Shown here in pieces: positions 34,672-43,919 of a DNA stretch of 62,541 nucleotides. The position numbers and the translations under genes were made by a program. The stretch comes from Thiotrichaceae bacterium. Lineage in GTDB: Bacteria > Pseudomonadota > Gammaproteobacteria > Eutrophobiales > Eutrophobiaceae. Numbering within the stretch: position 1 is the stretch's first letter; every line of letters starts with the position of its first letter. Below the pieces are notes generated by a model, which ran no database searches, had not been told where the DNA came from, and saw only the letters and a list, made by a program, of their open reading frames with translations. The stretch lies in the NCBI GenBank assembly GCA_012960105.1, contig DUBV01000087.1, forward strand, positions 1 through 62,541. Direction: 5' to 3'.

Positions 34672-35685
34672 TTAATCAGTTAAGTAAGGTTTAAAATAAT
34701 CATTATACTTTTCTTCAAAACCAGTATCGGTTTTAGAAAGAGTGTATACCGCGATACCTAATTTATTTGCCAATGTGTGTGCCTTATCCGTTCCTAATAC
34801 CATGAAAGCCGTTGCCAAAGCATCGGCATGCATGGTTGATTTATCCAATACCGTAACCGAAGCCAGATTATGATAGATGGGGGCGGCTGTTGCAGGATCA
34901 ATAGTGTGGGAATAACGAATGCCATCCTTTTCAAAATAATTCCGGTAATCCCCTGATGTTGCCATAGCGATATTATTCAAACTAACAATGCGCTGAACCG
35001 AGCGTTCGAGCACATTGGCTTGTTCTATGCCAATTAACCATGACTGTTGATGGGAATTGAGTCCTTTAGTGATAAGTTCGCCGCCAATCTCTACTAGATA
35101 ATTTTGAATATTCTGTTTGTCCAGATAGCGTGCAATCTTGTCGACAGCAAAACCTTTGGCAATTGCGGATAGATCGATATAAATATCCGGATCAGATTTT
35201 GAGATTTGCCTGGATGCACGATCAATAATTATTTTTTGATAGCCAATATGTGCTTTCACGGACTGAAGTATCGAATCATCAGGTATTTTCTGCGTAAAAG
35301 GTTCTGGTCCAAATCCCCAAAGATTAACTAAAGGCCCAACAGTAATGTCGAATGCGCCATTTGTCATCAAACTGACATTATTTGCATGTTCAATAACAGT
35401 AAAGAGATCCTTGGACAGATTTTGCCGATCTGTTATTTTTGATTGATTAAGTAGAGACAGCTCAGAATCAGGAATATAGGTCGACATAGATTGATTAATA
35501 TCAGTAAGTATCTGTTCAATGTCACTATATAATATCTCTTCATCGATGCTTATTTGTTGTGTAATAAGTTTTATGGAATAGCTGGTACCCATAGTCAGGC
35601 CAGTTATGCTAACTAACTTATCGGGCACTCGCTGACAGGCACTAATTATGCATATGAAGATAATAATTGCTAATAAACGAGGCAT
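34672..35685 (-). CDS. apbE: FAD:protein FMN transferase, lipoprotein
   Basis: ApbE attaches FMN covalently to threonine residues of NqrB/RnfD-type subunits and of other periplasmic flavoproteins. I start at ATG 35685, which begins a lipoprotein signal with lipobox ISAC; a longer frame upstream to 35781 exists but would spoil the signal. No good ribosome site is seen for either, so the start remains uncertain. The 337-residue protein has MGTSYSIKL, the GAFDITVGPLVNLWGFGP segment, IDLSAIAKGFAVD, VEIGGELITKG and the C-terminal HADALATAFMVLG. Its partner flavoprotein is not in the window. Confidence 0.88.
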   Translation of the reverse strand: MPRLLAIIIFICIISACQRVPDKLVSITGLTMGTSYSIKLITQQISIDEEILYSDIEQILTDINQSMSTYIPDSELSLLNQSKITDRQNLSKDLFTVIEHANNVSLMTNGAFDITVGPLVNLWGFGPEPFTQKIPDDSILQSVKAHIGYQKIIIDRASRQISKSDPDIYIDLSAIAKGFAVDKIARYLDKQNIQNYLVEIGGELITKGLNSHQQSWLIGIEQANVLERSVQRIVSLNNIAMATSGDYRNYFEKDGIRYSHTIDPATAAPIYHNLASVTVLDKSTMHADALATAFMVLGTDKAHTLANKLGIAVYTLSKTDTGFEEKYNDYFKPYLTD

Positions 35686-36019
35686 GTAATAACTGTGATT
35701 AAGGTGAAATACTTTTTTTGAATAAAGAAAACATTCTGGAATAATGTCCATACTAAATAGAGCCACAGCATATAATAACAAGAATAAGGCGTTTTCGCTT
35801 TCAGTTGGAGGCGTTGTTGCCTATTTATCTCAAATCCTGAGTTTTCCTTACAGAAGTCGACTTTACTTAAGTAAGTCTCAATTTTTCACGAATCTAGCCG
35901 ATAATAAGTCATAATTACTTCATTACTTACGCTCTAAAATTTACTTTTTCGAAAATATAATGAAAAAATGCTATGCTAGCGAAAATAACAAAAATGATAA
36001 GACTCAATAGATTAAGAGC

Positions 36020-36871
36020 ATGAAAAGAAGGTATTTATTAAAAACGCTAGGCTTGGGGGCTGTCGGATTAGGGCTTGCTCCGGAAATATTGGCGAGAACA
36101 ACTCGTGGATATTTTGCCGGTGTAAATGAATATCCAGATGATGAGCTCAAAGATTATCTACATAAAATACAAAATTTTAATCATCCGCACAACGATGATG
36201 TGCAGATTGGCAGTGTGTTATATCCTATTTTCGAATCAACAGTGATGCGGATGAGACGCCTGCAGAAACTGGTAGGCTATGGAAACTTTAATATCCTGAA
36301 TTTTTCTAATGGTTTATCTTTCGCTAGAAATTATCCTGATGTCGGTAAATTTACCAAAGAAGAACTTCAGTTTATGGAAGTTACCTTCTATGCAGATAGT
36401 AAGCGGTACGGATTTTTGGGTGAAAAACCACTTAAAGAAATCACCGATAAGGTTAATAAAAAAGATGTCATTAAAGTTCCATATAGTGGCAATTACCTAT
36501 ACAAAGAAAGATCGGTAGAAATATTTGAAGACATCAAGAAAGAGCTGGGGGAAAAAGTCGTTCTGACTTCTGGAATCCGTGGTGTCATGAAGCAATTTAT
36601 GTTGTTTTTGAACAAGGTTTATAGCAGCGAAGGCAACCTTTCTCTTGCTTCCCGATCACTTGCACCTCCGGGCTATTCCTTTCACGGAAATGGCGATTTC
36701 GATGTAGGTCAGGTAGGTTACGGTAAATTAAATTTTACCGGGCATTTTACTAAAACAGATGTGTATAAAAAACTTGCTGAACTGGGCTACCTAAAACTAC
36801 GATATCCACAAGATAATAAGTTAGGCGTACGCTATGAGCCTTGGCATATCAAAATTAACGCGGACGTGTAA
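36020..36871 (+). CDS. Tat-exported M15-family D-Ala-D-Ala carboxypeptidase-like protein
   Basis: The N-terminus is a Tat signal (KRRYLLKTLGLGAVGLGLAPEILA), so the 283-residue protein is exported folded, probably with its metal. The C-terminal half has M15/VanY zinc motifs: SGIRG, SFHGNGDFDVG (zinc-ligand His and Asp) and EPWHI (third zinc-ligand His). It probably trims peptidoglycan stem peptides. It stands alone with about 240 and 420 bases of non-coding sequence on either side. Confidence 0.78.
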   Translation: MKRRYLLKTLGLGAVGLGLAPEILARTTRGYFAGVNEYPDDELKDYLHKIQNFNHPHNDDVQIGSVLYPIFESTVMRMRRLQKLVGYGNFNILNFSNGLSFARNYPDVGKFTKEELQFMEVTFYADSKRYGFLGEKPLKEITDKVNKKDVIKVPYSGNYLYKERSVEIFEDIKKELGEKVVLTSGIRGVMKQFMLFLNKVYSSEGNLSLASRSLAPPGYSFHGNGDFDVGQVGYGKLNFTGHFTKTDVYKKLAELGYLKLRYPQDNKLGVRYEPWHIKINADV

Positions 36872-37290
36872 ATAGAGCTGCCCATCTACTTAGTTAGAAA
36901 ATAAGCGTTCTTCAGCATCGCTGATACTTAGAAATATCTTTATATTGATCCCTCGATTTACGACAGCCATTTACCAAATGAATTGCATGCTTGATAATCA
37001 AGATATTGATTAAAATAGGCAATTTTGATTCTCATAAAACTAAGCTTGGGCAGTGCTGATACAAAAGCATACATTTCCGCTATGGATAGCTCAGTTCCAA
37101 GTTTCTCTTCAACGATTAGTTTTTGAAAACATCAGCTTTTGCATTGTGCGACAATAATGGTTCATGTCTTAATGCTTTCTTCCAAATCGTCCTCGGCACC
37201 CGTAATAAAGACGCATAAGTATTCTGGACGTTCTTAGAAAGTAATTTCGAAGCTAAGAATTTTAGATGTTCCTTTGCCTGTGTTCATAGA
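36872..37290. other. Non-coding stretch containing a gene remnant
   Basis: No intact gene is present in these 419 bases. The minus strand carries the frameshifted remnant annotated separately at 36958-37282; the rest (36872-36957) shows nothing I can interpret. Confidence 0.5.
36958..37282 (-). pseudogene. Frameshifted remnant of an unidentified gene
   Basis: Downstream of the ABC exporter, the minus strand encodes a protein-like stretch in one frame (KEHLKFLASKLLSKNVQ, SHNAKADVFKN) and continues in another (LIVEEKLGTELSIAEMYAFV, SFGKWLS) to a TAA at 36958-36960. The switch is at an AAAAACTAA context. There is no start codon or upstream domain, so this looks like the tail of a lost gene. I cannot assign a family. 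Confidence 0.35.
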
Positions 37291-39153
37291 CTAATGAGAT
37301 TGTCTGACGCCATAGAGTTTTGAGTATAAACCATCTTGAGAAAGCAATTCACCATGTGTGCCTTGCTCGCCTATCGTTCCTGCTTCGAAGACATAAACAT
37401 GATTTGCTTGTTTAATAGCGCTTAATCTGTGCGCAACAATAATCGTTGTTTTATTTTTTAGGAAATCAGCAAGAGCCGTATGTAAGTGATATTCTGTTTC
37501 TGCATCGAGTGCCGATGTTGCTTCGTCGAGTATGACGACATTCGGTTCGCTTAATACCATACGGGCTATGGCTAGTCGTTGGCGTTGTCCGCCAGAAAGC
37601 CTTATTCCTTGTCGGCCAACTATGGTATCAAGTTTGTTTGGTAACTTTTCAACTGTGTCTTTTAATTGAGCAATCTCTAGTGCATGCCATAAGTCTTTAT
37701 CTTCTAGTTCGCGACCTAGTGTTAAATTCGTTCTAACGGTGTCGTTGAATAATGCAGGATTTTGTAAAACAGTAGCAACATGTTCACGGACTACGTCCAA
37801 ACCTATTTGTGTAACGGGTGCGCCGTCATAAAATATGTTTCCGCTCTTGGCTGGATATAAACCAATTAATACTTGTACTAAAGTTGATTTGCCGCCGCCA
37901 CTAGCACCGACAAGCGCTACTTTTTCTCCGGGTTCAATTTTAAGGTTAATGCCATTTAATACGTCCGTTAATGCATCAGGATTATCGTCATCATTACCAT
38001 AAGAAAAATGAAGATCAGAAATGGTAATGCCAACGGTATTTTTATTCTCAAATGGATTAATAATATGTGGGTAGTTGGGTTCTTGTTTTAGTTTTATTAA
38101 CTCATTAATACGCGTCAATGCTGCAGTGGCGTTATAAAAAGCATATTGAATATTTAGAATTTCCTGTACCGGTGCCATCATAAACCATAGGTAACCAAAT
38201 ACAGCAAACATTTGTCCTATGCTCAAACCTGAATACACCACCATAATCATTGCAACAGCGCGGAAGATATCAAAGCCAAATAGAAAGATAACAAAACTTA
38301 ATCGTCCTGCGGTGTCACTTTGCCATGCGAATGCAATGCCGTGATCTTTTACCTCTCGCGCATGTTCGATGATGCGTTGTAGATAATGTTTTTCTCTATT
38401 GCTGGCACGGATCTGATGAATAGAGTCTAGCGTTTCAACTAATGATTGTTGGAAAATAGCGAAAGCCGAGTTTTCATTTTTCTTTAAGTCTTTAACACGC
38501 TTGCCTAATACTGTCGTGAAATAAATCACAATAGGGTTGGCAAATAAAATTAATAGAGCAATTTGCCAATGCATGATAAGTAAGATAATTGCGACGCCAA
38601 TGATCGTTAGTACGGCGATTAATAACTTACTGACGGTGCTGCCGACAAAATCATCAACAGTAGTTAGGTCGGTAACGAAATAAGAAGCAACTGTGCCACT
38701 GCCCAATGTTTCATATTCAGACATTGACACACTACTTAAGCGTTGAAGTAATGTACGACGAATTAGAAAGATGACATCTTTAGCAATAATAGTGAATTGT
38801 CTGGATTGTAGTACATTCAGTACTAGCGCGGTAAGACGTAGAAATAAAGTAAGAACAAGAATAGCTAAGATATAAAGCACCGGCCCATGCCACGATAAGG
38901 GTGTAATATTATTAATCGAATTAACAACAATATCGGGTTTGTTTAAAAGTACTTCATCAACTAACAGCGGCAATAACAAAGGCACTGGTACACTGGCTAA
39001 AGTTGCAACAATGGCGATTATATTTGCCATAACCAATTGATGTTTATGTTGCTTGGCGATATCGAGAATGTATTGCCAGTTATATTCCTTTATCTCTCCT
39101 TCGTTTACAACATTATCCATCGCTGATAATTTTGTATTTGCTGTCGTATCCAT
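37291..39153 (-). CDS. ABC exporter (fused permease and ATPase)
   Basis: The 620-residue half-transporter has six membrane helices (about 40-350; type 1 exporter fold) and an ATPase domain with Walker A (GASGGGKST), Q-loop, signature LSGGQRQRLAIAR, Walker B VVILDEATSALD and H-loop AHRLSAI. It resembles MsbA/LmrA-type homodimeric exporters. The substrate is not evident. It lies 21 bases after srkA and is probably cotranscribed with it. Confidence 0.9.
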   Translation of the reverse strand: MDTTANTKLSAMDNVVNEGEIKEYNWQYILDIAKQHKHQLVMANIIAIVATLASVPVPLLLPLLVDEVLLNKPDIVVNSINNITPLSWHGPVLYILAILVLTLFLRLTALVLNVLQSRQFTIIAKDVIFLIRRTLLQRLSSVSMSEYETLGSGTVASYFVTDLTTVDDFVGSTVSKLLIAVLTIIGVAIILLIMHWQIALLILFANPIVIYFTTVLGKRVKDLKKNENSAFAIFQQSLVETLDSIHQIRASNREKHYLQRIIEHAREVKDHGIAFAWQSDTAGRLSFVIFLFGFDIFRAVAMIMVVYSGLSIGQMFAVFGYLWFMMAPVQEILNIQYAFYNATAALTRINELIKLKQEPNYPHIINPFENKNTVGITISDLHFSYGNDDDNPDALTDVLNGINLKIEPGEKVALVGASGGGKSTLVQVLIGLYPAKSGNIFYDGAPVTQIGLDVVREHVATVLQNPALFNDTVRTNLTLGRELEDKDLWHALEIAQLKDTVEKLPNKLDTIVGRQGIRLSGGQRQRLAIARMVLSEPNVVILDEATSALDAETEYHLHTALADFLKNKTTIIVAHRLSAIKQANHVYVFEAGTIGEQGTHGELLSQDGLYSKLYGVRQSH

Positions 39154-39174
39154 GCTTTCTATTTTAAGGCGTAT

Positions 39175-40173
39175 CTATGGTCTATGCCAAACTAGAGGCG
39201 GCTCTTGCATCAACGCTGCCTGTTCTCTCAAACTGAGTATATGCTCTTCCCAATAATTATTGGTATTAAAGAACGGGAAGGCGATAGGGAAGGCTGGATC
39301 TTCCCAACGTTGAGCTAGCCATGCGGCATAATGTATTAAACGTAATGTTCTTAATGCTTCTACCAAATGTAATTCACGTGCAGAAAAGTCACGAAACTCG
39401 GTATAGCCTTCCATGAAATCATTTAGTCCCGTAGTCATATATTGTCGATCACCGGATAAGAACATCCAGATATCCTGTACCGCAGGCCCTGTGCGTGAAT
39501 CATCAAAATCAACAATATAAAACTTATCATCGCGCGTCATAATATTACTTTGATGACAATCGCCATGTAGTCTTAAACTTTTATAATCACCCGCTTGGTT
39601 AAAACATTTATTAATTCTGATAAGTAAATCATCAGTTAGTGTCGTATAAGCAGTTTCTAAATAATCGGGTATGAAATTATTTTCCAGGATATATTTCACT
39701 GGTTTTATAGCGAAATCTTCAATGGATATTTCAGGTCTCTCTACAAATGCTTTTGTTTCACCAATATTATGTAATTGTGCCAATATACGACCAAGTTGTA
39801 ATAAGTGATCCGGGTTATCTAGCTCCGGTGCATATCCACCAAAGCGCGGGTAGAGTGAAAAGCGATAATTCTCAAAAGTAAATATGGATTCATTATTTAT
39901 AGTTATCGGTGCAACCACGGGTAAATCCGCCTCTGCTAATTCCAGTGTGAAATTATGTTCCTCTCTGATCATTTCATCCGTCCAGCGACCTGGCCGATAG
40001 AATTTGGCAATAATAGGCTGCTCATCTTCTATTCCGACTTGATAAACGCGGTTTTCATAGCTGTTAAGCGCGAGAATTCTTCGGTCACAGATGTAATCTA
40101 CAGACTCAATTGCATTAATAATGGTATCTGGGATAAGTTCGCTATAATTTTGTACGGTGGAATCTTTTGACAT
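39175..40173 (-). CDS. srkA: Stress response kinase A (YihE/RdoA)
   Basis: The 332-residue choline-kinase-fold protein kinase starts at ATG 40173; a TTG two codons upstream is also in frame. Motifs include ALNSYENRVYQVG, the lysine strand IIAKFYRPGRW, catalytic LHGDCHQSNI and the metal-binding IVDFDDSRTGP. SrkA counters stress-induced death, partly linked to the Cpx response and MazF. Usual family neighbours (dsbA) are absent. It is head of a probable two-gene unit with the ABC exporter. Confidence 0.92.
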   Translation of the reverse strand: MSKDSTVQNYSELIPDTIINAIESVDYICDRRILALNSYENRVYQVGIEDEQPIIAKFYRPGRWTDEMIREEHNFTLELAEADLPVVAPITINNESIFTFENYRFSLYPRFGGYAPELDNPDHLLQLGRILAQLHNIGETKAFVERPEISIEDFAIKPVKYILENNFIPDYLETAYTTLTDDLLIRINKCFNQAGDYKSLRLHGDCHQSNIMTRDDKFYIVDFDDSRTGPAVQDIWMFLSGDRQYMTTGLNDFMEGYTEFRDFSARELHLVEALRTLRLIHYAAWLAQRWEDPAFPIAFPFFNTNNYWEEHILSLREQAALMQEPPLVWHRP

Positions 40174-40304
40174 GAGCAAGAGTCTATCAGAAGTCTTCTA
40201 CTACTTATGAAGTGATACTCATAATAATGAAATTAATATACAGCACAGCATGATACAGGCTAGTATTTTCCCTATGACTAACGACACGAAGGAATAAGCC
40301 ACGT

Positions 40305-41561
40305 ATGGCTTCTCCCATATCAACGCTGACAAATGATGCCAATGCAGGAGATATAGATGCTCAACTGCAGCTTGCGGATCTGTATGAGAATGGCTTTGGT
40401 GTTCTGCTTGATCAGGGACAGGCCGCGTATTGGTACAGAAAAGCCGCAGATCAAGATTCATCTAAGGCGCAATCTCACCTTGGTCAAATGTACATGCGTG
40501 GTGTAGGTGTACCCGAAGACTATGAACAAGCGGTGGAGTGGTTGACTAAATCAGCAGAAAAAGGTGATGCCATTGCGCAAGTTAATTTAGCTTGGTGTTA
40601 TCAACATGGTCTGGGAGTAGAAAAGAATTATGAACAGGCATTTGATTGCTATCTTAAATCAGCAGAACTTGGTCATGCTGGTGCGCGTTACAATTTAGCT
40701 TATATGTATTCTAAAGGTATTGGTATAACGAGAAATAATACAGAAGCTTTAAATTGGTACTTACTTGCTGCGAAGCAAGGACACATGAAAGCGCAACTTA
40801 ATGTTGGATTAATGTTTGCGCAAGGAACGGCGACAAAAACAAATGAAAAAGAGGCGGCTCGTTGGTATCGCGAAGCGGCGAATCAAGGTTATGTCAAGGC
40901 ACAGTATAATCTTGCACTTATGTATGGTGGTGGACTTGGTGTCCCGCAGGATGATGAAGAAGCATTTAAGTGGCATCAACTCGCAGCTCAACAAGGATAT
41001 GCGCGAGCACAATTTAATATGGGACTTTTTTATATTAATGGTTTAGGTGTGCCTCAAGATTTTAAAGCCGCTGAAAAATGTTTTCAGTTAGCAGCAAAAC
41101 AATCCTATGCCAAAGCGAATTATCAAATCGGTAAGTTACATGCTTTTGGATTAGGACTACCCGTTAATGAAATGGAAGCAGTGAAGTTTTATCGACTAGC
41201 TGCGAATGATGGTTATGACAAAGCGCAGTATCGTTTGGGACATCTCTATGCCAAAGGGCAAGGCATCGAAAAAGATGATGTGATTGCCTGTACATGGTTT
41301 GAAAAAGCCGCCCGACAAGGATACCAAAAATCACAACACATGCTTGGAGTGCGTTATGTAAAAGGTTTAGGAGTAAAGAAAGATTACGTCCATGCTTATG
41401 CCTGGTTGTTATTAGCGAATGATTCAATAGACAAACACATTAGCGAAGCATTAGCGCGCGTGCGCGACAAATTATCTGAAGGACAAGTATCCGAAGCTGG
41501 AGTATTGGCTAGTGAATATAGTCAGGCTTATAAAAGAAGGGATACTCAACTTACGGCTTAA
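40305..41561 (+). CDS. Sel1-repeat protein
   Basis: The 418-residue protein consists of about ten Sel1-like repeats of 36 residues (KAQYNLALMYGGGLGVPQDD and variants), forming an alpha solenoid used for protein interactions. No signal peptide is evident, so it is probably cytosolic, unlike most bacterial Sel1 proteins, which are exported. Its last four bases overlap the end of the convergent saccharopine-dehydrogenase-like gene. The role is unknown. Confidence 0.85.
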   Translation: MASPISTLTNDANAGDIDAQLQLADLYENGFGVLLDQGQAAYWYRKAADQDSSKAQSHLGQMYMRGVGVPEDYEQAVEWLTKSAEKGDAIAQVNLAWCYQHGLGVEKNYEQAFDCYLKSAELGHAGARYNLAYMYSKGIGITRNNTEALNWYLLAAKQGHMKAQLNVGLMFAQGTATKTNEKEAARWYREAANQGYVKAQYNLALMYGGGLGVPQDDEEAFKWHQLAAQQGYARAQFNMGLFYINGLGVPQDFKAAEKCFQLAAKQSYAKANYQIGKLHAFGLGLPVNEMEAVKFYRLAANDGYDKAQYRLGHLYAKGQGIEKDDVIACTWFEKAARQGYQKSQHMLGVRYVKGLGVKKDYVHAYAWLLLANDSIDKHISEALARVRDKLSEGQVSEAGVLASEYSQAYKRRDTQLTA

Positions 41562-42664
41562 GCACCTACTTCCCATGTTATATCCATTTTAGTAAGTGCA
41601 TCTAGATATTCACCTAGTGTAACGAAATCTACACAGGGGTATGCGCCGATTTTCATAATGTCGCCTTTAACAATAGCTTTAGTTATTAAGATAATTGGTA
41701 TGCAAGGAATATAAGGGCCGTCACCAGAACGAGCTGTTAATTCAAAGTTGATTTGTTTTTGGGTTCCGTCATTACCCTTACCTGATAGCTCCATATGAAA
41801 AGCACTGTTAGATGTTCCTAAGCAATCGAATAGAAATGAAATACGCAACAATAATGGCGTCGTTTTTTCAAGGTGTCGTATTAATTTAATTCTAACTAGC
41901 CACGATAATATCCAAAGTGTTAAGTGTATGAAAGGAATTTCAAGACCAGCATAAAAGCGAATCGTTTTCAATTCAGGGTATCGTTCTGGGAACAATACTA
42001 AATCTGGCACATCACAGTTCCCTAGTAGCCGCCAACCAAGATGTTTATATTTTCTTGCGTGTAATCCTTGCCATCCGAAAATATTGGATTCTTTGCCATC
42101 AATGATTGTTTTAAAAACCTTACCTGTATAACCAAGTATCGCTGCCGTTGTTGCCAAGCCGCGAGTAGTTTTCTGTGCGGTGGTTATTCCATAATCAAGT
42201 TTATCCAAACTACTAAATTCACTTTTATAATGGTCAACGATTGCTACCGTTAAACAAGGCACTGAGCTTGCGCCGCTGATTATTAACACATCTTTGGCTT
42301 TCGCTAGGTCATCGAGTTCGCGAATACCCGCAACAAAACCACGTCCGTCAGCTAAATCAATATAATGACAGCCTTGTTCTATACATGCTTTGGCTACGTT
42401 GTAAGACTGTGTTTGAAATGGCCCCGAAGTATGGATTACGATATCCGGTTTGATGATATTTAATTTATTAGAAAGATCGTTATTAATGTCTATATCTATG
42501 GTTTCTATCTTATTGATAGTATTTATTTCTTGAGCAAGTTTGTCTGCCTTATTAATTGTACGTCCTGCAATAATGAGCTGGATATTATTCTCTTGTGCCA
42601 TTGCTCTAGTGATGAAACTACCAAAGTTACCGTAGCCGCCAATGATAAGGACACGTTTTATCAT
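41558..42664 (-). CDS. Saccharopine-dehydrogenase-like NADP-binding protein
   Basis: The 368-residue protein starts with a Rossmann motif (LIIGGYGNFGSFITRAMAQ) and continues as the saccharopine dehydrogenase-like family (HTSGPFQTQSYNVAKACIEQGCHYIDLADGRGFV). Membrane-proximal hydrophobic stretches near residues 250-290 are seen. Its start overlaps the upstream DUF4166 gene by ATGA. In this operon type the three proteins occur together; the substrate is not known. Confidence 0.85.
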   Translation of the reverse strand: MIKRVLIIGGYGNFGSFITRAMAQENNIQLIIAGRTINKADKLAQEINTINKIETIDIDINNDLSNKLNIIKPDIVIHTSGPFQTQSYNVAKACIEQGCHYIDLADGRGFVAGIRELDDLAKAKDVLIISGASSVPCLTVAIVDHYKSEFSSLDKLDYGITTAQKTTRGLATTAAILGYTGKVFKTIIDGKESNIFGWQGLHARKYKHLGWRLLGNCDVPDLVLFPERYPELKTIRFYAGLEIPFIHLTLWILSWLVRIKLIRHLEKTTPLLLRISFLFDCLGTSNSAFHMELSGKGNDGTQKQINFELTARSGDGPYIPCIPIILITKAIVKGDIMKIGAYPCVDFVTLGEYLDALTKMDITWEVGA

Positions 42665-43314
42665 ATTTCTTGTGTAACTTTGAATTGGCCTTTATATCCA
42701 TAGATTTCTCCCCACAAAGAATGGGTAATACGCACATCCATAGCAAAGGTATTATCATCGATTGCGACTTCTTCGGCATTACCTTCTCCTATAAAAAAGG
42801 TTAAAGGCATAGGAATAAGATAGCCGAATAGATTGAAAACATAACCTTTATGTTTAAGTTTGACGCGATTATCTTCCCAACAATAATTCATGCGCCAACC
42901 AAAACCGAAACGCATTAGCTCAATTATCTCATTATCTGTTACAGGTACCATGCGTGATCGAAAATGGTAAGGCTTTCTGTTTTTGAAATAAAATATTCGG
43001 TTAAAATGAAATGCTTTACTGTTTTCATCACTATCAAAATATACGGTTGCAGCAACACCGTTTTCATTACGTGGAGGTATGTTTCCCATCAACCAGAATA
43101 GAGGGGCAAGTAATTTAATTGGGCCAGCACACATAATATCGAGCGTACCTTCAACAATAGCTCGATCCTTTGAATAAGGACGGTTGACATAATGTTTTTT
43201 CATGACGATAGGTAAATCATCCCATGAATCACCGAATACGTTTTTGAATGTAGGTTCTGTACTTAGCTTTAAACTATCTATACGCGAAATATTATTCTCT
43301 AGGGGTTTATTCAT
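42661..43314 (-). CDS. DUF4166 protein
   Basis: The 217-residue protein has the DUF4166 features (FKNVFGDSWDDLPIVMKKHY, YSKDRAIVEGTLDIMCAGPIKLLAPLFWLMGNIPP). It is coupled to its neighbours by ATGA overlaps on both sides. DUF4166 is often fused or adjacent to saccharopine-dehydrogenase-like proteins, as here, suggesting joint action on a lipid or quinone-like substrate, which is inference. Confidence 0.82.
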   Translation of the reverse strand: MNKPLENNISRIDSLKLSTEPTFKNVFGDSWDDLPIVMKKHYVNRPYSKDRAIVEGTLDIMCAGPIKLLAPLFWLMGNIPPRNENGVAATVYFDSDENSKAFHFNRIFYFKNRKPYHFRSRMVPVTDNEIIELMRFGFGWRMNYCWEDNRVKLKHKGYVFNLFGYLIPMPLTFFIGEGNAEEVAIDDNTFAMDVRITHSLWGEIYGYKGQFKVTQEI

Positions 43315-43778
43315 ACAGGTTTAAACACCATTAAAAAGAATACCGTTACCAAGCCAATAAATGCAGGCCAGCCTAATACAAACCATATTTTAAAAAGCCT
43401 GAAATAACGATCCGGTAATACTGAATTATTCTCGATAGCTTTAGCTAATAGCTTCTTCAGCTGTATCTGTATATACACCACTGGCAACCAACATAAACCA
43501 GCAATAATATAAATTATATAAGTAGCAGCTAACCACCAGTCCATCCAGTTATAACCACTGTTTGAAAGTAACCAAAAGCCAGATAAAGGTTGAACAATAA
43601 CCGCAGGAAAGGTGAATAGATAATCGGCTAGTATAGTATTACGAGTCGCATAAAATTTTTCATGCAGGTTATCTGTGAAATAAGAACGTAGCATAAAAAA
43701 TGCAATACCAATTCCTGTGCCGAACAGAATAGTCGAGCTTAGGATGTGAAGTGTTTTTACAGTTAGATATGTATCCAT
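43311..43778 (-). CDS. DUF2269 membrane protein
   Basis: The 155-residue polytopic protein has four membrane helices and the DUF2269 start (LTVKTLHILSSTILFGTGIG). It is the first gene of the DUF2269/DUF4166/saccharopine-dehydrogenase-like operon and overlaps the next gene by four bases. Function unknown. Confidence 0.8.
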   Translation of the reverse strand: MDTYLTVKTLHILSSTILFGTGIGIAFFMLRSYFTDNLHEKFYATRNTILADYLFTFPAVIVQPLSGFWLLSNSGYNWMDWWLAATYIIYIIAGLCWLPVVYIQIQLKKLLAKAIENNSVLPDRYFRLFKIWFVLGWPAFIGLVTVFFLMVFKPV

Positions 43779-43919
43779 ATAATTAACTAACTCAATAATT
43801 CAATATTTTATAGGAATGGATCCTACAAACAACGAACTGAACAGTCTTGAGACAGGTTATAAACTATTTCAGGACTAGCATTGATAATTAAATTATATTC
43901 TACAGTTGCCATATTTTTT

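Noticed and set aside
34672-35781. Start of apbE at 35781
   Set aside because: The longer frame would place 32 extra residues before a clear lipoprotein signal; ATG 35685 is the better start.
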